From Clostridia bacterium (GTDB taxonomy: Bacteria; Bacillota; Clostridia; Oscillospirales; Acutalibacteraceae), in NCBI GenBank assembly GCA_017436285.1, contig JAFSDL010000045.1:1-46288 (forward strand): a DNA stretch of 46,288 bases. Reading direction: 5' to 3'. The position numbers and the translations under genes are program-made. The notes beneath the pieces are model-generated. The model was given only the letters and a program-made list of their open reading frames with translations, was not told the origin of the DNA and made no database searches. Shown one piece after another: positions 24,477-32,064 of this stretch; position 1 is the first letter of the stretch; every line of letters begins with the position of its first letter.

Positions 24477-24505
24477 ACTATAACACAACACTTGGCTTTT
24501 TGCAA
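24477..24505 (-). promoter_or_regulatory. Promoter of the LRR-lipoprotein operon
   Basis: Minus-strand TTGCAA at 24505-24500, 17-bp spacer, TATAGT at 24482-24477. The -35 box is inside the palindrome at 24500-24522. Confidence 0.6.
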
Positions 24506-24522
24506 GTAATTTTTACTTGCAA
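24500..24522. promoter_or_regulatory. Palindromic candidate operator between the LRR operon and the RHH gene
   Basis: TTGCAAGTAA (24500-24509), three T, then TTACTTGCAA (24513-24522): a perfect 10-bp inverted repeat. It covers the -35 of the LRR promoter and lies 62 bp before the RHH start codon. Confidence 0.6.
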
Positions 24523-24584
24523 TTTTACACATATTATTTTAATTACTTTTGTAATATAATTCTAATAATAATGAGGTGATTTAT

Positions 24585-24758
24585 ATGTTTGAGGTTAAAA
24601 AACCACAAAGTTCAAATAAGACAATCCGAATGCCTGATCCTTTGATTGAAAAAATACAAAAAATCGCCGACAAAAACAATGTATCCTTCAATCAACTGGT
24701 AATTCAATGCTGTGAATATGCACTTGACAACATTTCACAATCAGAAAACAAGCAATAA
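24585..24758 (+). CDS. Ribbon-helix-helix (Arc/CopG-type) DNA-binding protein
   Basis: A 57-residue protein. KTIRMPDPLIEKIQKIADK is the N-terminal strand and first helix, and NVSFNQLVIQCCEYALDN the turn and second helix, of the ribbon-helix-helix fold that binds DNA as a dimer with the beta strands in the major groove. There is no toxin gene beside it, so it looks like a transcription regulator rather than an antitoxin. GAGGTG lies 7 bp before the ATG at 24585; a GTG at 24576 overlaps that site and is rejected. TATAAT at 24555-24560 could be its -10. The palindrome at 24500-24522 between it and the LRR operon is a natural target. It ends at a clear terminator. Confidence 0.88.
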   Translation: MFEVKKPQSSNKTIRMPDPLIEKIQKIADKNNVSFNQLVIQCCEYALDNISQSENKQ

Positions 24759-24766
24759 TTATTATA

Positions 24767-24812
24767 AAAAGGAATGTCAGTAGTTACATTATAAGCTACT
24801 GACATTCCTTTT
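24767..24812. terminator. Bidirectional terminator between RHH and kinase genes
   Basis: AAAAGGAATGTCAGTAG (24767-24783) and its exact complement (24796-24812) form a 17-bp stem, with A and T runs at the ends for both strands. Confidence 0.88.
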
Positions 24813-24834
24813 GTCCTAAGCAGGCTGCTTAGTA

Positions 24835-25533
24835 TTATAAATATTTTTTCAATTCCAAGGCTGACTGAAACCGTTTTGCAGGATTCATATTAATTGCTTT
24901 TTCAATAATTTTTTTGTATCTTCCTTTATGTATTTGTTTTCCGGGATGCTCGCCTGTGAGCATAACATTCATCAGTACACCAAGAGCATAAATATCCGTT
25001 CTTTCATCGCTTTGGGCAAACCCCAGCTGCTCCGGCGCGGCATATCCTACCGTGCCGATTATTGCTGTATCAGCAGATTTTCCGTTTTTGAAAACTCTTG
25101 CTGCATCAAAATCAATCAGCTTCACAACTCCACTGTTGGTTATCATTACATTCTCAGGCTTTATATCCCTGTGAACAATGCCCATTGAATGCAAAATATA
25201 TAAAGCATCGCACAAAGAACCTACAACCTTTTTTACTCCATTTTCATTATACAAACCGCTTTGCAGAACCTCTCCCACTGTGATACCGTCAATATATTCT
25301 TCCAATATAGTGATTTTGTTATCTTCTTTGCTTACATTATAAACCTCGGGCAGATTTTCGGTTTTAATTCTTTGAAGCTTTTCATAAACCTCCGTTGTAC
25401 CCCTAAAGCGACGGCATACAATACATTTTGCCAATGTATTGTTCCGATACACTACGATTGATTTTTCATCCGTATTTTTCAAAACCTTAAAAACAGAGTA
25501 CTCTGTTTTCAGCACATCATCAAGCCACACCAT
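24835..25533 (-). CDS. Small Hanks-type Ser/Thr protein kinase
   Basis: A 232-residue soluble kinase consisting of little more than the catalytic domain. HRDIKPEN (121-128) is the catalytic loop, DFDAAR (141-146) is a variant of DFG, and AAPEQ (165-169) is the APE motif. The N-lobe is reduced: there is no GxGxxG loop, and where the ATP-anchoring Lys of VAIK is expected the sequence reads CIVCRRF, so Arg41 may replace it. No transmembrane segment or PASTA domain is present, so any signal must come from partner proteins. It is divergent from a HTH gene and a zinc-ribbon membrane protein, and the -10 elements of the two transcripts overlap, which suggests shared control. GAGGG precedes the ATG. 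Confidence 0.9.
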   Translation of the reverse strand: MVWLDDVLKTEYSVFKVLKNTDEKSIVVYRNNTLAKCIVCRRFRGTTEVYEKLQRIKTENLPEVYNVSKEDNKITILEEYIDGITVGEVLQSGLYNENGVKKVVGSLCDALYILHSMGIVHRDIKPENVMITNSGVVKLIDFDAARVFKNGKSADTAIIGTVGYAAPEQLGFAQSDERTDIYALGVLMNVMLTGEHPGKQIHKGRYKKIIEKAINMNPAKRFQSALELKKYL

Positions 25534-25543
25534 ATTAACCCTC

Positions 25544-25572
25544 TTGAAAAATATTGTTTTTTTGATTATACT
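25544..25572 (+). promoter_or_regulatory. Promoter of the HTH/zinc-ribbon pair, overlapping a kinase -10
   Basis: TTGAAA at 25544-25549, 17-bp spacer, TATACT at 25567-25572. The opposite strand reads TATAAT at 25571-25566, a possible -10 of the kinase gene, though its -35 is not recognisable. Confidence 0.65.
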
Positions 25573-25601
25573 ACAATCAAATAGTTTTGGGAAGTGAAAA
25601 A

Positions 25602-26027
25602 ATGCTTAAAATACCAACTGACGAGCTTATGGAAAAATTGCTTAAAGCAAACAACATTTCAGACTATGTTAAAGAGAATGAAGATTATTTCATTGATTTA
25701 ACAATTATGGAATTTTTAAATGAATATGTGAAAGCTAAAAAGCTGACCAAAGCCAAGATTATCAAGGACGCACAAATCAACGAAATTTACGGTTATCAGA
25801 TTTTTTCCGGTTCAAGAACCCCCTCAAGAAACAAATTAATTGCCCTTTGCATTGCTATGGAAATGAGTGTTGACGAGGTTCAATTAGCATTAAAAACAGC
25901 CGGCTTTGCTCCCCTTTACCCCAAAAGCAAATGGGACAGTATTGTTATACGCGGTATTGCTGACAAAAGCAACATTTTAAAAATCAACAACACCCTTTAT
26001 GAAAACGGAGAGAAAACCTTTGACTAA
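25602..26027 (+). CDS. HTH (XRE-like) DNA-binding protein
   Basis: A 141-residue protein. Residues about 36-100 form a lambda-repressor-like helix-turn-helix: FLNEYVKAKKLTKAKIIKDA, then INEIYGYQIFSGSRTPSRNK and LIALCIAMEMSVDEVQLAL. The N-terminal 35 residues and the C-terminal 40 (GFAPLYPKSKWDSIVIRGIA) are outside the domain. This is the type of regulator that binds DNA as a dimer. The ATG at 25602 has GGGAAGTG before it; an upstream TTG (25587) is less likely. It shares a divergent promoter region with the Ser/Thr kinase and overlaps the start of the zinc-ribbon membrane protein gene, so the three are likely one functional unit in which the kinase may modify this regulator. That link is inference. 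Confidence 0.85.
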   Translation: MLKIPTDELMEKLLKANNISDYVKENEDYFIDLTIMEFLNEYVKAKKLTKAKIIKDAQINEIYGYQIFSGSRTPSRNKLIALCIAMEMSVDEVQLALKTAGFAPLYPKSKWDSIVIRGIADKSNILKINNTLYENGEKTFD

Positions 26028-27006
26028 AGAGAACTACTCAATTAAATGCCCTCACTGCAACAAGGATTTGCCTGAAGAAATTGACTTTTGCCCCTATTGT
26101 ATGGAAAGACTGTCACCCACAAAAAGCATTTCCTTACCGACGCAGAAAGCTAAAACAAAAAAGTCCGTATTAGTGGCAACAATTCTGCTGATTCTAATTA
26201 TTGGTAGTGCAATTACAGGTGTTTTATTTAAAAACAAAGCAAACAAAAGCACCGAGCCACCAAAAACCAATAACACCTACACAAACAAAACAACAACCGC
26301 TAAAAACAACCTGTCGGTTACTGATACCCAAAGCCCGAAAGAAAACACCATAAACGAACCGGGCTTTTCCGAGGAATCAACAACCGATGCAACAGCAAGT
26401 GAAAATTCTACTACAGCGATTACCACTTCTGCTAAAAAAAGTGAAAATTCAGCTATAGCGATTAATACTTCCACTACACAAAACAAAAAACCTACTACAG
26501 TAATTACAACTTCCGCTACACAAAGCGATAGCTCTGTTAATCACAAAAATATTGAAGCGGAAATAGTAAACCGTTGGAATACTGCAAACAACAATTTATA
26601 TATCTACAATTTCACTCTTAACAATTACACCTTCAAGCAAGAAAAAGGACAAATCTGTATTTCTCAGAGATTCAATAACAACGGAGCAAAAATCGATTTC
26701 AAGGTAAAAGATAATCTTGAAGATTACACACTGAAAATTGATAACATTACAAATCTTAACATAATGTATCAATTATGCAGAATTTCTTTAGCTACAATTG
26801 CACAAAATCAATATTCTGATACTGAATTCTATGATTTTGTATCTGACGACTCCTGGGAAACGCTTTCCGAAAACAAAACAACAAAAAACGGTGTTTTTTT
26901 CGGTTACAATTGCAAACTGGTGCTTACTGAGGTAACACAGCCGGGTGCGGGAGGGCTTGATTACACATATTACACCTGCTTATTATCAGTTAAAAGAGTT
27001 TCATAA
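26020..27006 (+). CDS. Zinc-ribbon, single-TM protein with Thr/Ser-rich stalk and outer domain
   Basis: About 328 residues. A zinc ribbon is formed by CPHC (10-13) and CPYC (24-27). One transmembrane segment at about 49-70 follows, then a Thr/Ser/Asn-rich stalk of about 100 residues with repeated TTAITTSA-like units, and a globular outer domain of about 140 residues. The N-terminus should be cytosolic, so it can carry a signal between inside and outside. The start is uncertain: TTG 26020 has GGAG nine bases upstream and overlaps the HTH stop by eight bases; ATG 25999 has no visible site. Gene order and overlap put it in an operon with the HTH protein, opposite the kinase. A role as sensor for the kinase/HTH pair is plausible but unproven. 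Confidence 0.85.
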   Translation: MTKENYSIKCPHCNKDLPEEIDFCPYCMERLSPTKSISLPTQKAKTKKSVLVATILLILIIGSAITGVLFKNKANKSTEPPKTNNTYTNKTTTAKNNLSVTDTQSPKENTINEPGFSEESTTDATASENSTTAITTSAKKSENSAIAINTSTTQNKKPTTVITTSATQSDSSVNHKNIEAEIVNRWNTANNNLYIYNFTLNNYTFKQEKGQICISQRFNNNGAKIDFKVKDNLEDYTLKIDNITNLNIMYQLCRISLATIAQNQYSDTEFYDFVSDDSWETLSENKTTKNGVFFGYNCKLVLTEVTQPGAGGLDYTYYTCLLSVKRVS

Positions 27007-27036
27007 GCAGACAAGCATTTTTAATAAAGATTTCAA

Positions 27037-27065
27037 TTGATTTTTATACATAAATATTCTATAAT
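27037..27065 (+). promoter_or_regulatory. Promoter of the pyrophosphatase gene
   Basis: TTGATT at 27037-27042, 17-bp spacer, perfect TATAAT at 27060-27065. Confidence 0.75.
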
Positions 27066-27096
27066 CATTACACACTAAAGATTCGAGGCGATTTTT

Positions 27097-27627
27097 TTGA
27101 ATATCTGGCACGATATTAATCCTGAAAGAATTTCACGCTCATCCTATGTTGCTGTTATTGAAATCAGCAAGGGGAGCAAAATGAAATATGAGCTTGATAA
27201 GGAAACCGGTCTTTTAAGACTTGACCGCGTTCTTTATACCTCTACCCACTACCCAGCAAACTATGGCTTTATTCCCAGAACCTACGCAAAGGACAATGAC
27301 CCGTTGGACGTGCTTGTGCTTTGCTCAGGCAACATTCAGCCAATGTCACTTGTTGAGTGCTACCCCATAGGTGTTATTACAATGCTTGACAATGGCGCGC
27401 CTGATGATAAGATTATTTCGATTCCCTTTAATGACCCCACTTATAGCTCTTATAAGGATATCAGCCAGCTCCCAAAGCACGTTTTTGACGAGATGAAGCA
27501 CTTCTTCTCAGTTTATAAAACACTTGAAGACAAGGACACTGCCATTGACGAGGTCAAGGGTGTTCTTGATGCGGTTGCAATTATTGAAGAGGCTATAAAA
27601 GAATACGAAGAAAAATTCGGAAAATAA
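27097..27627 (+). CDS. ppa: Family I inorganic pyrophosphatase
   Basis: A 176-residue cytosolic enzyme that hydrolyses pyrophosphate to two phosphates and so drives biosynthetic reactions. The family I signature D-N-D-P-L-D occurs at 66-71, with the metal-binding aspartates. Other conserved parts are GSKMKYELDK (27-36), HYPANYGFIP (51-60) and a later DDKIISIPFND. Size is normal. The start codon is a TTG at 27097 with GAGGCG upstream; no ATG lies near, and the next Met would cut off conserved sequence. It has its own promoter, and rpsT follows with a separate promoter. Confidence 0.95.
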   Translation: MNIWHDINPERISRSSYVAVIEISKGSKMKYELDKETGLLRLDRVLYTSTHYPANYGFIPRTYAKDNDPLDVLVLCSGNIQPMSLVECYPIGVITMLDNGAPDDKIISIPFNDPTYSSYKDISQLPKHVFDEMKHFFSVYKTLEDKDTAIDEVKGVLDAVAIIEEAIKEYEEKFGK

Positions 27628-27650
27628 TCCAAATTTGTTTAGAAAATCTA

Positions 27651-27679
27651 TTGCATTTAAAATTAAATTGTGTTATTAT
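27651..27679 (+). promoter_or_regulatory. Promoter of rpsT
   Basis: TTGCAT at 27651-27656, 17-bp spacer, TATTAT at 27674-27679. Confidence 0.65.
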
Positions 27680-27722
27680 GTATGACTGTATGATACGAAA
27701 ATAACGACAAGGAGGTGCCCCG

Positions 27723-27983
27723 ATGCCCAACATTAAATCTGCAAAGAAGAGAGTTATTGTTAATGCAACAAAGGCTGCAAGAAACAAAGCTACAAACTCT
27801 GCTCTTAAAACTGCTATCAAAAAAGCTAATGCAGCTATCGATGCTAACGATGCAGCAAAGGCTGATGCTGTTAAGGTTGCTGTTAAGAAACTTGACCAGG
27901 CTGCTGCTAAAGGTCTTCTTCACAAGAACAACGCTGCACACAAGAAATCACAGCTCGTTAACAAGCTTAACAAATCCAACTAA
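27723..27983 (+). CDS. rpsT: 30S ribosomal protein S20
   Basis: An 86-residue, Lys/Ala-rich protein beginning MPNIKSAKKR, the hallmark start of S20, with KAARNKATNSALKTAIKKA and the LHKNNAAHKKSQL end. It binds 16S rRNA in the small subunit. The ribosome binding site is a near-perfect AAGGAGGTG. A transcript of only this gene is suggested by the promoter at 27651 and the terminator at 27993. The plus-strand overlapping frame at 27715-28038 is a shadow of this gene. Confidence 0.97.
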   Translation: MPNIKSAKKRVIVNATKAARNKATNSALKTAIKKANAAIDANDAAKADAVKVAVKKLDQAAAKGLLHKNNAAHKKSQLVNKLNKSN

Positions 27984-27992
27984 TTGTTGGAC

Positions 27993-28033
27993 AAAAGAAA
28001 CCCCACAGCAAAATGCTGTGGGGTTTCTTTTTA
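27993..28033 (+). terminator. Terminator of rpsT
   Basis: AAAAGAAACCCCACAGC (27993-28009) pairs with its complement (28015-28031) across a five-base loop. Confidence 0.92.
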
Positions 28034-28064
28034 GTTAGGAGTGAGGAATGAGGAGTGAGGAGTG
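28034..28064. repeat. Heptamer tandem repeat, left member of an inverted pair
   Basis: GTTAGGA, GTGAGGA, ATGAGGA, GTGAGGA and a partial GTG. The inverse of this unit lies at 28717-28747 on the other side of the lone gene. Confidence 0.75.
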
Positions 28065-28093
28065 TCGGGACCTGCGGTCGGCATTATAAAAGC

Positions 28094-28126
28094 AAAAGAT
28101 TCAAGACATTGTCCTGAATCTTTTTT
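28094..28126. terminator. Terminator, probably of the minus-strand lone gene
   Basis: AAAAGATTCAAGAC pairs with GTCCTGAATCTTTT (one mismatch) around an ATT loop. It lies just beyond the stop codon at 28147. Confidence 0.7.
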
Positions 28127-28146
28127 GTTTTTATGTTTTTTATTTG

Positions 28147-28641
28147 TTAATAGAACACATCACTATTGCCATTTATTCCAATATAAACCTCGTTTTTGAC
28201 AAAACCATCTTTGTCAACAAGATTCTCGGGAACTTCTTCTACAACGAGTGCAGGCGCAAGTCTGTCAGGCTTATTCACAGAATCATTACCTGCTGATTTA
28301 AAAGAAACATCAAATAAGCCAACTGTTCCTGCAGGAACAAAAAAGACAGCAAAATCAGTTTCTATATCGTAACCGGGCAATACTCTTTCATCAATCATTT
28401 TTGCGTTATATTCTGTTTTAAAGTCACCACTGATTTTATAATATTTATCCTCAGAAGAATGGTTTTCTATATCCATTTCGCAATTAAATACAATAACATT
28501 ATCCTTTGCGATATAGTCGGAAAGTGTAATGTCAACTTTACAATTTTCCGGCAAATCATTAGATTCTTTTAGCATTACCGAAGCTACAACCGCTCCAACT
28601 AAAACTACCCCTAAGAGAACCAAAACTATTATTTTCTTCAT
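28147..28641 (-). CDS. Signal-anchored small protein of unknown function
   Basis: A 164-residue protein with an N-terminal hydrophobic segment (IIVLVLLGVVLVGAVVASVML, one helix) that would anchor or export it. The rest has a beta-sandwich look (NVIVFNCEMDIENHSSEDKY and VFFVPAGTVGLFDVSFKSA), recalling immunoglobulin-like accessory domains of unknown role. No catalytic motif is seen. AAGGTG lies before the ATG. The gene stands alone between rpsT and trpS and is flanked by inverted heptamer repeats (28034-28064 and 28717-28747), so it might be an inserted cassette. Confidence 0.8.
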   Translation of the reverse strand: MKKIIVLVLLGVVLVGAVVASVMLKESNDLPENCKVDITLSDYIAKDNVIVFNCEMDIENHSSEDKYYKISGDFKTEYNAKMIDERVLPGYDIETDFAVFFVPAGTVGLFDVSFKSAGNDSVNKPDRLAPALVVEEVPENLVDKDGFVKNEVYIGINGNSDVFY

Positions 28642-28716
28642 TCAGAATCACCTTGCTGTTCATTGAACTAAAAGCTGCACGAAGCTATATAATGTTTGGA
28701 AGCGAAGCTTCCCCTT

Positions 28717-28747
28717 CACTCCTCACTACTAACTCCTAACTCCTAAC
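28717..28747. repeat. Heptamer tandem repeat, right member of an inverted pair
   Basis: On the minus strand GTTAGGA, GTTAGGA, GTTAGTA, GTGAGGA and GTG: the same unit as 28034-28064 in inverse orientation. Both members are followed, on the inner side, by a short palindrome and CATTATA. Confidence 0.75.
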
Positions 28748-28755
28748 TAAAGAAG

Positions 28756-29778
28756 TTATTTAGGCTGGTAAAAGCCTACCTTTTTCATTACCTTGTCGAG
28801 AGTTCTCTGTGAAATTCTTGTTGCCAGGTCTGCGCCCTTTTTCATACATTCCTCAAGATATTTCTTATCGTTGATAAGCTCCTTATAACGAGCCTGAACG
28901 GGTGCTAACTCGTCAATTACTGCCTGACCTACTGCGGTTTTAAAGTCACCGTAGCCCTTACCCTCAAATTCTTTTTCAATCTCCTCGAAGGATTTACCTG
29001 TGCAACAGGAGTAAATTGTCATAAGGTTGTTTATGCCATCCTTACCCTCTGCATATTTAACACAAGCATCGCTGTCTGTAACCGCAGATTTGATTTTCTT
29101 CATAATCACATTGGGTTCATCAAGCATTGAAATATATGATTTGGGGTTATCGTCAGATTTGCTCATTTTATGAGTGGGGTCCTGAAGAGAGCAGATTTTT
29201 GCACCTGCCTTGCCGATAAAGGGCTCAGGAGTTTTGAAAACGTTGCCATAGATTGCATTGAAGCGGTCAACAATGTTTCTTGCAAGCTCAAGGTGTTGCT
29301 TCTGGTCTGCACCAATCGGCACAAAATCTGCACCATAAACAAGAATATCTGCCGCCATAAGCACGGGATAATCAAAAAGTCCGACTGAAATATTGTTTTC
29401 AAGCTTCTGGCTTTTTTCCTTGAACTGAGTCATTCTTGCTGCTTCACCGAACTGAGTATAGCAATTGAGAATCCAACCTAACTGAGCGTGGGTGGGTACC
29501 TGACTCTGAACAAAAACAACATTCTTTTCAGGGTCAATGCCAAGAGCTAAAAGAAGCGCATATAATTCAAGGGTATTCTTTTTAAGTTGAGCGGGATTTT
29601 CGCGGAAGGTGGGTACAGTTATAGAGTGCAAATCCGCAACACCATAAAGGCAATCATAATCCTCGCACATATTTTTCCAGTTCTTGAGCGCACCAAGGTA
29701 ATTGCCCAGGGTGGGTGTGCCTGTGGGCTGAATACAGCTCAGAACTATTTTCTTTTTTTCGGGTGTCTGATTTTCCAT
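28756..29778 (-). CDS. trpS: Tryptophanyl-tRNA synthetase
   Basis: A 340-residue class I aminoacyl-tRNA synthetase that charges tRNA-Trp. The HIGH-equivalent is in PTGTPTLGNYLG (18-29), and KMSKS is at 204-208 (HKMSKSDD). The middle has the TrpRS-typical YGADFVPIGADQKQHLELAR. Size is normal. It starts 25 bp after the fhs stop on the same strand, so it is probably co-transcribed with fhs. I looked for a T-box leader, common before trpS in Firmicutes, and the gap is too short to hold one. CGGAG precedes the ATG. Confidence 0.96.
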   Translation of the reverse strand: MENQTPEKKKIVLSCIQPTGTPTLGNYLGALKNWKNMCEDYDCLYGVADLHSITVPTFRENPAQLKKNTLELYALLLALGIDPEKNVVFVQSQVPTHAQLGWILNCYTQFGEAARMTQFKEKSQKLENNISVGLFDYPVLMAADILVYGADFVPIGADQKQHLELARNIVDRFNAIYGNVFKTPEPFIGKAGAKICSLQDPTHKMSKSDDNPKSYISMLDEPNVIMKKIKSAVTDSDACVKYAEGKDGINNLMTIYSCCTGKSFEEIEKEFEGKGYGDFKTAVGQAVIDELAPVQARYKELINDKKYLEECMKKGADLATRISQRTLDKVMKKVGFYQPK

Positions 29779-29803
29779 TAGTATTTACTCCGTTATATTA
29801 ATA

Positions 29804-31480
29804 TTAGAAAAGACCTGTGATTTTGCCATTTTCATCAACATCAATTCTCTCTGCGGCAGGGCTCTTGGGAAGACCCGGCATTGTCATAATATCACCTGTG
29901 AGAACAACGATGAAGCCTGCACCTGCAGAAACCTTAAGGTTTCTTACAGTAACCTTAAAGCCCTCGGGTGCGCCAAGCTTTGTTGGGTCATCAGAGAAGC
30001 TATACTGTGTTTTAGCAATACAAACAGGAAGATTGCCGAAGCCATCCTCTTTAAGCTGGTCAAGCTGCTTCTTTGCATTGGTTGTGAACTCGATTCCGTC
30101 ACCACCGTAAACCTTTGTTACAACTGCTTCGATTTTTTCTTCAATTGATGCTTCTGTTTCATAAGAGAATGTAAAGCCGGAATTATCCTCCTCTTCGCAA
30201 AGGCGAACAACCTCTTTAGCAAGCTCTACGCCACCCTTACCGCCATCTGCCCAAACAGTTGAAAGAACGGTATTAACGCCAAGTTCCTTACATTTATTGA
30301 TAATGAATTCGATTTCGTTATCTGTATCTGTGGGGAAGCGGTTAACTGCAACAACGCAGGGAAGCTTGTAAACATTTTTGATATTTGAAACGTGACGAAG
30401 AAGGTTGGGGATACCCTTTTCAAGTGCTTCAATATTTTCTTCACCTAACTGGTCCTTTTTAAGACCACCGTGCATTTTGAGTGCTCTTACAGTTGCAACG
30501 ACCACAACTGCATTGGGCTTGATACCTGCTGCTCTGCATTTGATGTCAAGGAATTTTTCTGCGCCAAGGTCTGCACCGAAGCCTGCTTCAGTAATAGCAT
30601 AATCTGCAGTGCTCATTGCCATTTTTGTTGCAAGAACTGTGTTACAGCCATGTGCAATATTTGCAAAAGGACCGCCATGAACAAAAGCGGGTGTACCCTC
30701 AAGAGTCTGAACAAGGTTGGGCTTAACTGCATCAACAAGAAGAGCAGTCATTGCACCCTGAGCCTTGATATCGCCACAGGTAACGGGCTTGCCTGAATAA
30801 TCATAAGCAACAACAATTCTTGCAAGTCTTTCCTTAAGGTCTGTTACAGAGGTTGCAAGGCAGAAAACTGCCATAATTTCACTTGCAACAGTAATATCAA
30901 AGCCATCCTCACGAGGAACGCCCTGCATTCTTCCGCCAAGGCCATCAACGATGTTACGAAGCTGACGGTCATTCATATCAACGCAACGCTTCCAGGTAAT
31001 GCGCTTAACATCAATGCCGAGAGCATTACCCTGCTGAATATGGTTATCAAGCATTGCGGCGAGAAGGTTGTTTGCGGCACCGATTGCGTGGAAGTCGCCT
31101 GTGAAATGAAGGTTAATATCCTCCATAGGAACAACCTGAGCATAACCACCACCTGCGGCACCACCCTTAACACCGAAAACGGGTCCGAGAGAGGGCTCGC
31201 GAAGAGCAACACAGGTGTTATAACCGCAAAGGTTCATTGCATCTGCAAGACCGATTGTGGTAGTTGTTTTACCCTCACCTGCGGGAGTGGGTGTGATAGC
31301 GGTAACAAGAATGAGCTTGCCGGTTTTATCGCTCTTTTTAAGGTAAGATAAATCAATTTTTGCTTTGTACCAGCCATAAGGCTCAAGGTACTCCTTGCCA
31401 ACACCTGCTTTTTCAGCAATTTCTGTGATGGGCTTCATTTTACAGCTCTGTGCAATTTCAATATCGGTAAGATATGCCAT
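29804..31480 (-). CDS. fhs: Formate-tetrahydrofolate ligase
   Basis: A 558-residue enzyme that makes 10-formyl-tetrahydrofolate from formate, ATP and THF, entering one-carbon metabolism (purines, serine/glycine, or the methyl branch of the Wood-Ljungdahl pathway). The P-loop [13 protein letters not shown] is at 63-75. The glycine-rich [23 protein letters not shown] region and [15 protein letters not shown] are characteristic of the family. Length is typical. It starts 28 bp after the unknown 184-residue gene and precedes trpS by 25 bp, so it sits in a minus-strand operon with a surface-protein gene at its head. GGGGAG lies upstream of the ATG. Confidence 0.97.
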   Translation of the reverse strand: MAYLTDIEIAQSCKMKPITEIAEKAGVGKEYLEPYGWYKAKIDLSYLKKSDKTGKLILVTAITPTPAGEGKTTTTIGLADAMNLCGYNTCVALREPSLGPVFGVKGGAAGGGYAQVVPMEDINLHFTGDFHAIGAANNLLAAMLDNHIQQGNALGIDVKRITWKRCVDMNDRQLRNIVDGLGGRMQGVPREDGFDITVASEIMAVFCLATSVTDLKERLARIVVAYDYSGKPVTCGDIKAQGAMTALLVDAVKPNLVQTLEGTPAFVHGGPFANIAHGCNTVLATKMAMSTADYAITEAGFGADLGAEKFLDIKCRAAGIKPNAVVVVATVRALKMHGGLKKDQLGEENIEALEKGIPNLLRHVSNIKNVYKLPCVVAVNRFPTDTDNEIEFIINKCKELGVNTVLSTVWADGGKGGVELAKEVVRLCEEEDNSGFTFSYETEASIEEKIEAVVTKVYGGDGIEFTTNAKKQLDQLKEDGFGNLPVCIAKTQYSFSDDPTKLGAPEGFKVTVRNLKVSAGAGFIVVLTGDIMTMPGLPKSPAAERIDVDENGKITGLF

Positions 31481-31508
31481 TTTTCTTTCTCCCCTGTTTA
31501 TAGAATTT

Positions 31509-32063
31509 TTATTCTTGTATATTTAACTTTTCACGGCAGAGATTTTTGAAAAACTCAAAATTCTCTTCACCGCAAATATCAATGTTATTAATCAGCGAGT
31601 TCTGATAATCGTCAAAAAGCTTCTGCTTTTTTGCAGGACTGCGCTGAAGCTCGATTTGCTTTACCAAATCATTAAAGGATTCATTTATAAAGCCACGGAT
31701 TATTTTATCTCTTCGGGCATTTATATCATTCATCTGGTCTGTGGGACCATTTCCCTCAAATCGCCAATAGGGTTCAATTTTCATAAGATTTTCTGTACTG
31801 TCAATCAAATCCTTAAATGAACTGAAGAACACCTGAGGGTATTTTGTTGTGTTAACATTTCTTGCGGCGGTTGCGCCGATTTTAATGTTTTTCACAACAT
31901 AATTATTAATTGCGGTTATAAGCAAATCCTGACTGAGCAATTTTCTTGTTACGGGAATTGATGAAACAATTTTCTGAATTTCTATTCTTTCATCCCTGTC
32001 AAAATCCCGAGGTCTGTGAACATAGCCCTGAGGCTCTTTTTTCTTTCTTAAAAAATCAAACAT
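31509..32063 (-). CDS. Soluble alpha-helical protein of unknown function
   Basis: A 184-residue, highly charged protein with no signal peptide or TM segment. It begins [11 protein letters not shown] and has helical stretches ([40 protein letters not shown]) and three cysteines near the end. No known motif was found. The ATG at 32063 is one base after the stop of the LRR/Fn3 gene, with AAGGA upstream, so the two are translationally linked. A role with the surface protein (for example in export or folding) would fit the coupling but has no sequence support. Confidence 0.8.
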   Translation of the reverse strand: MFDFLRKKKEPQGYVHRPRDFDRDERIEIQKIVSSIPVTRKLLSQDLLITAINNYVVKNIKIGATAARNVNTTKYPQVFFSSFKDLIDSTENLMKIEPYWRFEGNGPTDQMNDINARRDKIIRGFINESFNDLVKQIELQRSPAKKQKLFDDYQNSLINNIDICGEENFEFFKNLCREKLNIQE

Positions 32064-32064
32064 A

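Noticed and set aside
24585-25533. RHH and kinase as a toxin-antitoxin pair
   Set aside because: They are convergent with a strong terminator between them, and the kinase lacks HipA-type features.
27715-28038. 107-residue overlapping frame with rpsT
   Set aside because: It is a different frame through rpsT and its terminator; S20 is unambiguous.
29779-29803. T-box leader before trpS
   Set aside because: The gap to fhs is only 25 bp, too short for a T-box, and no TGGA-type motif is there.
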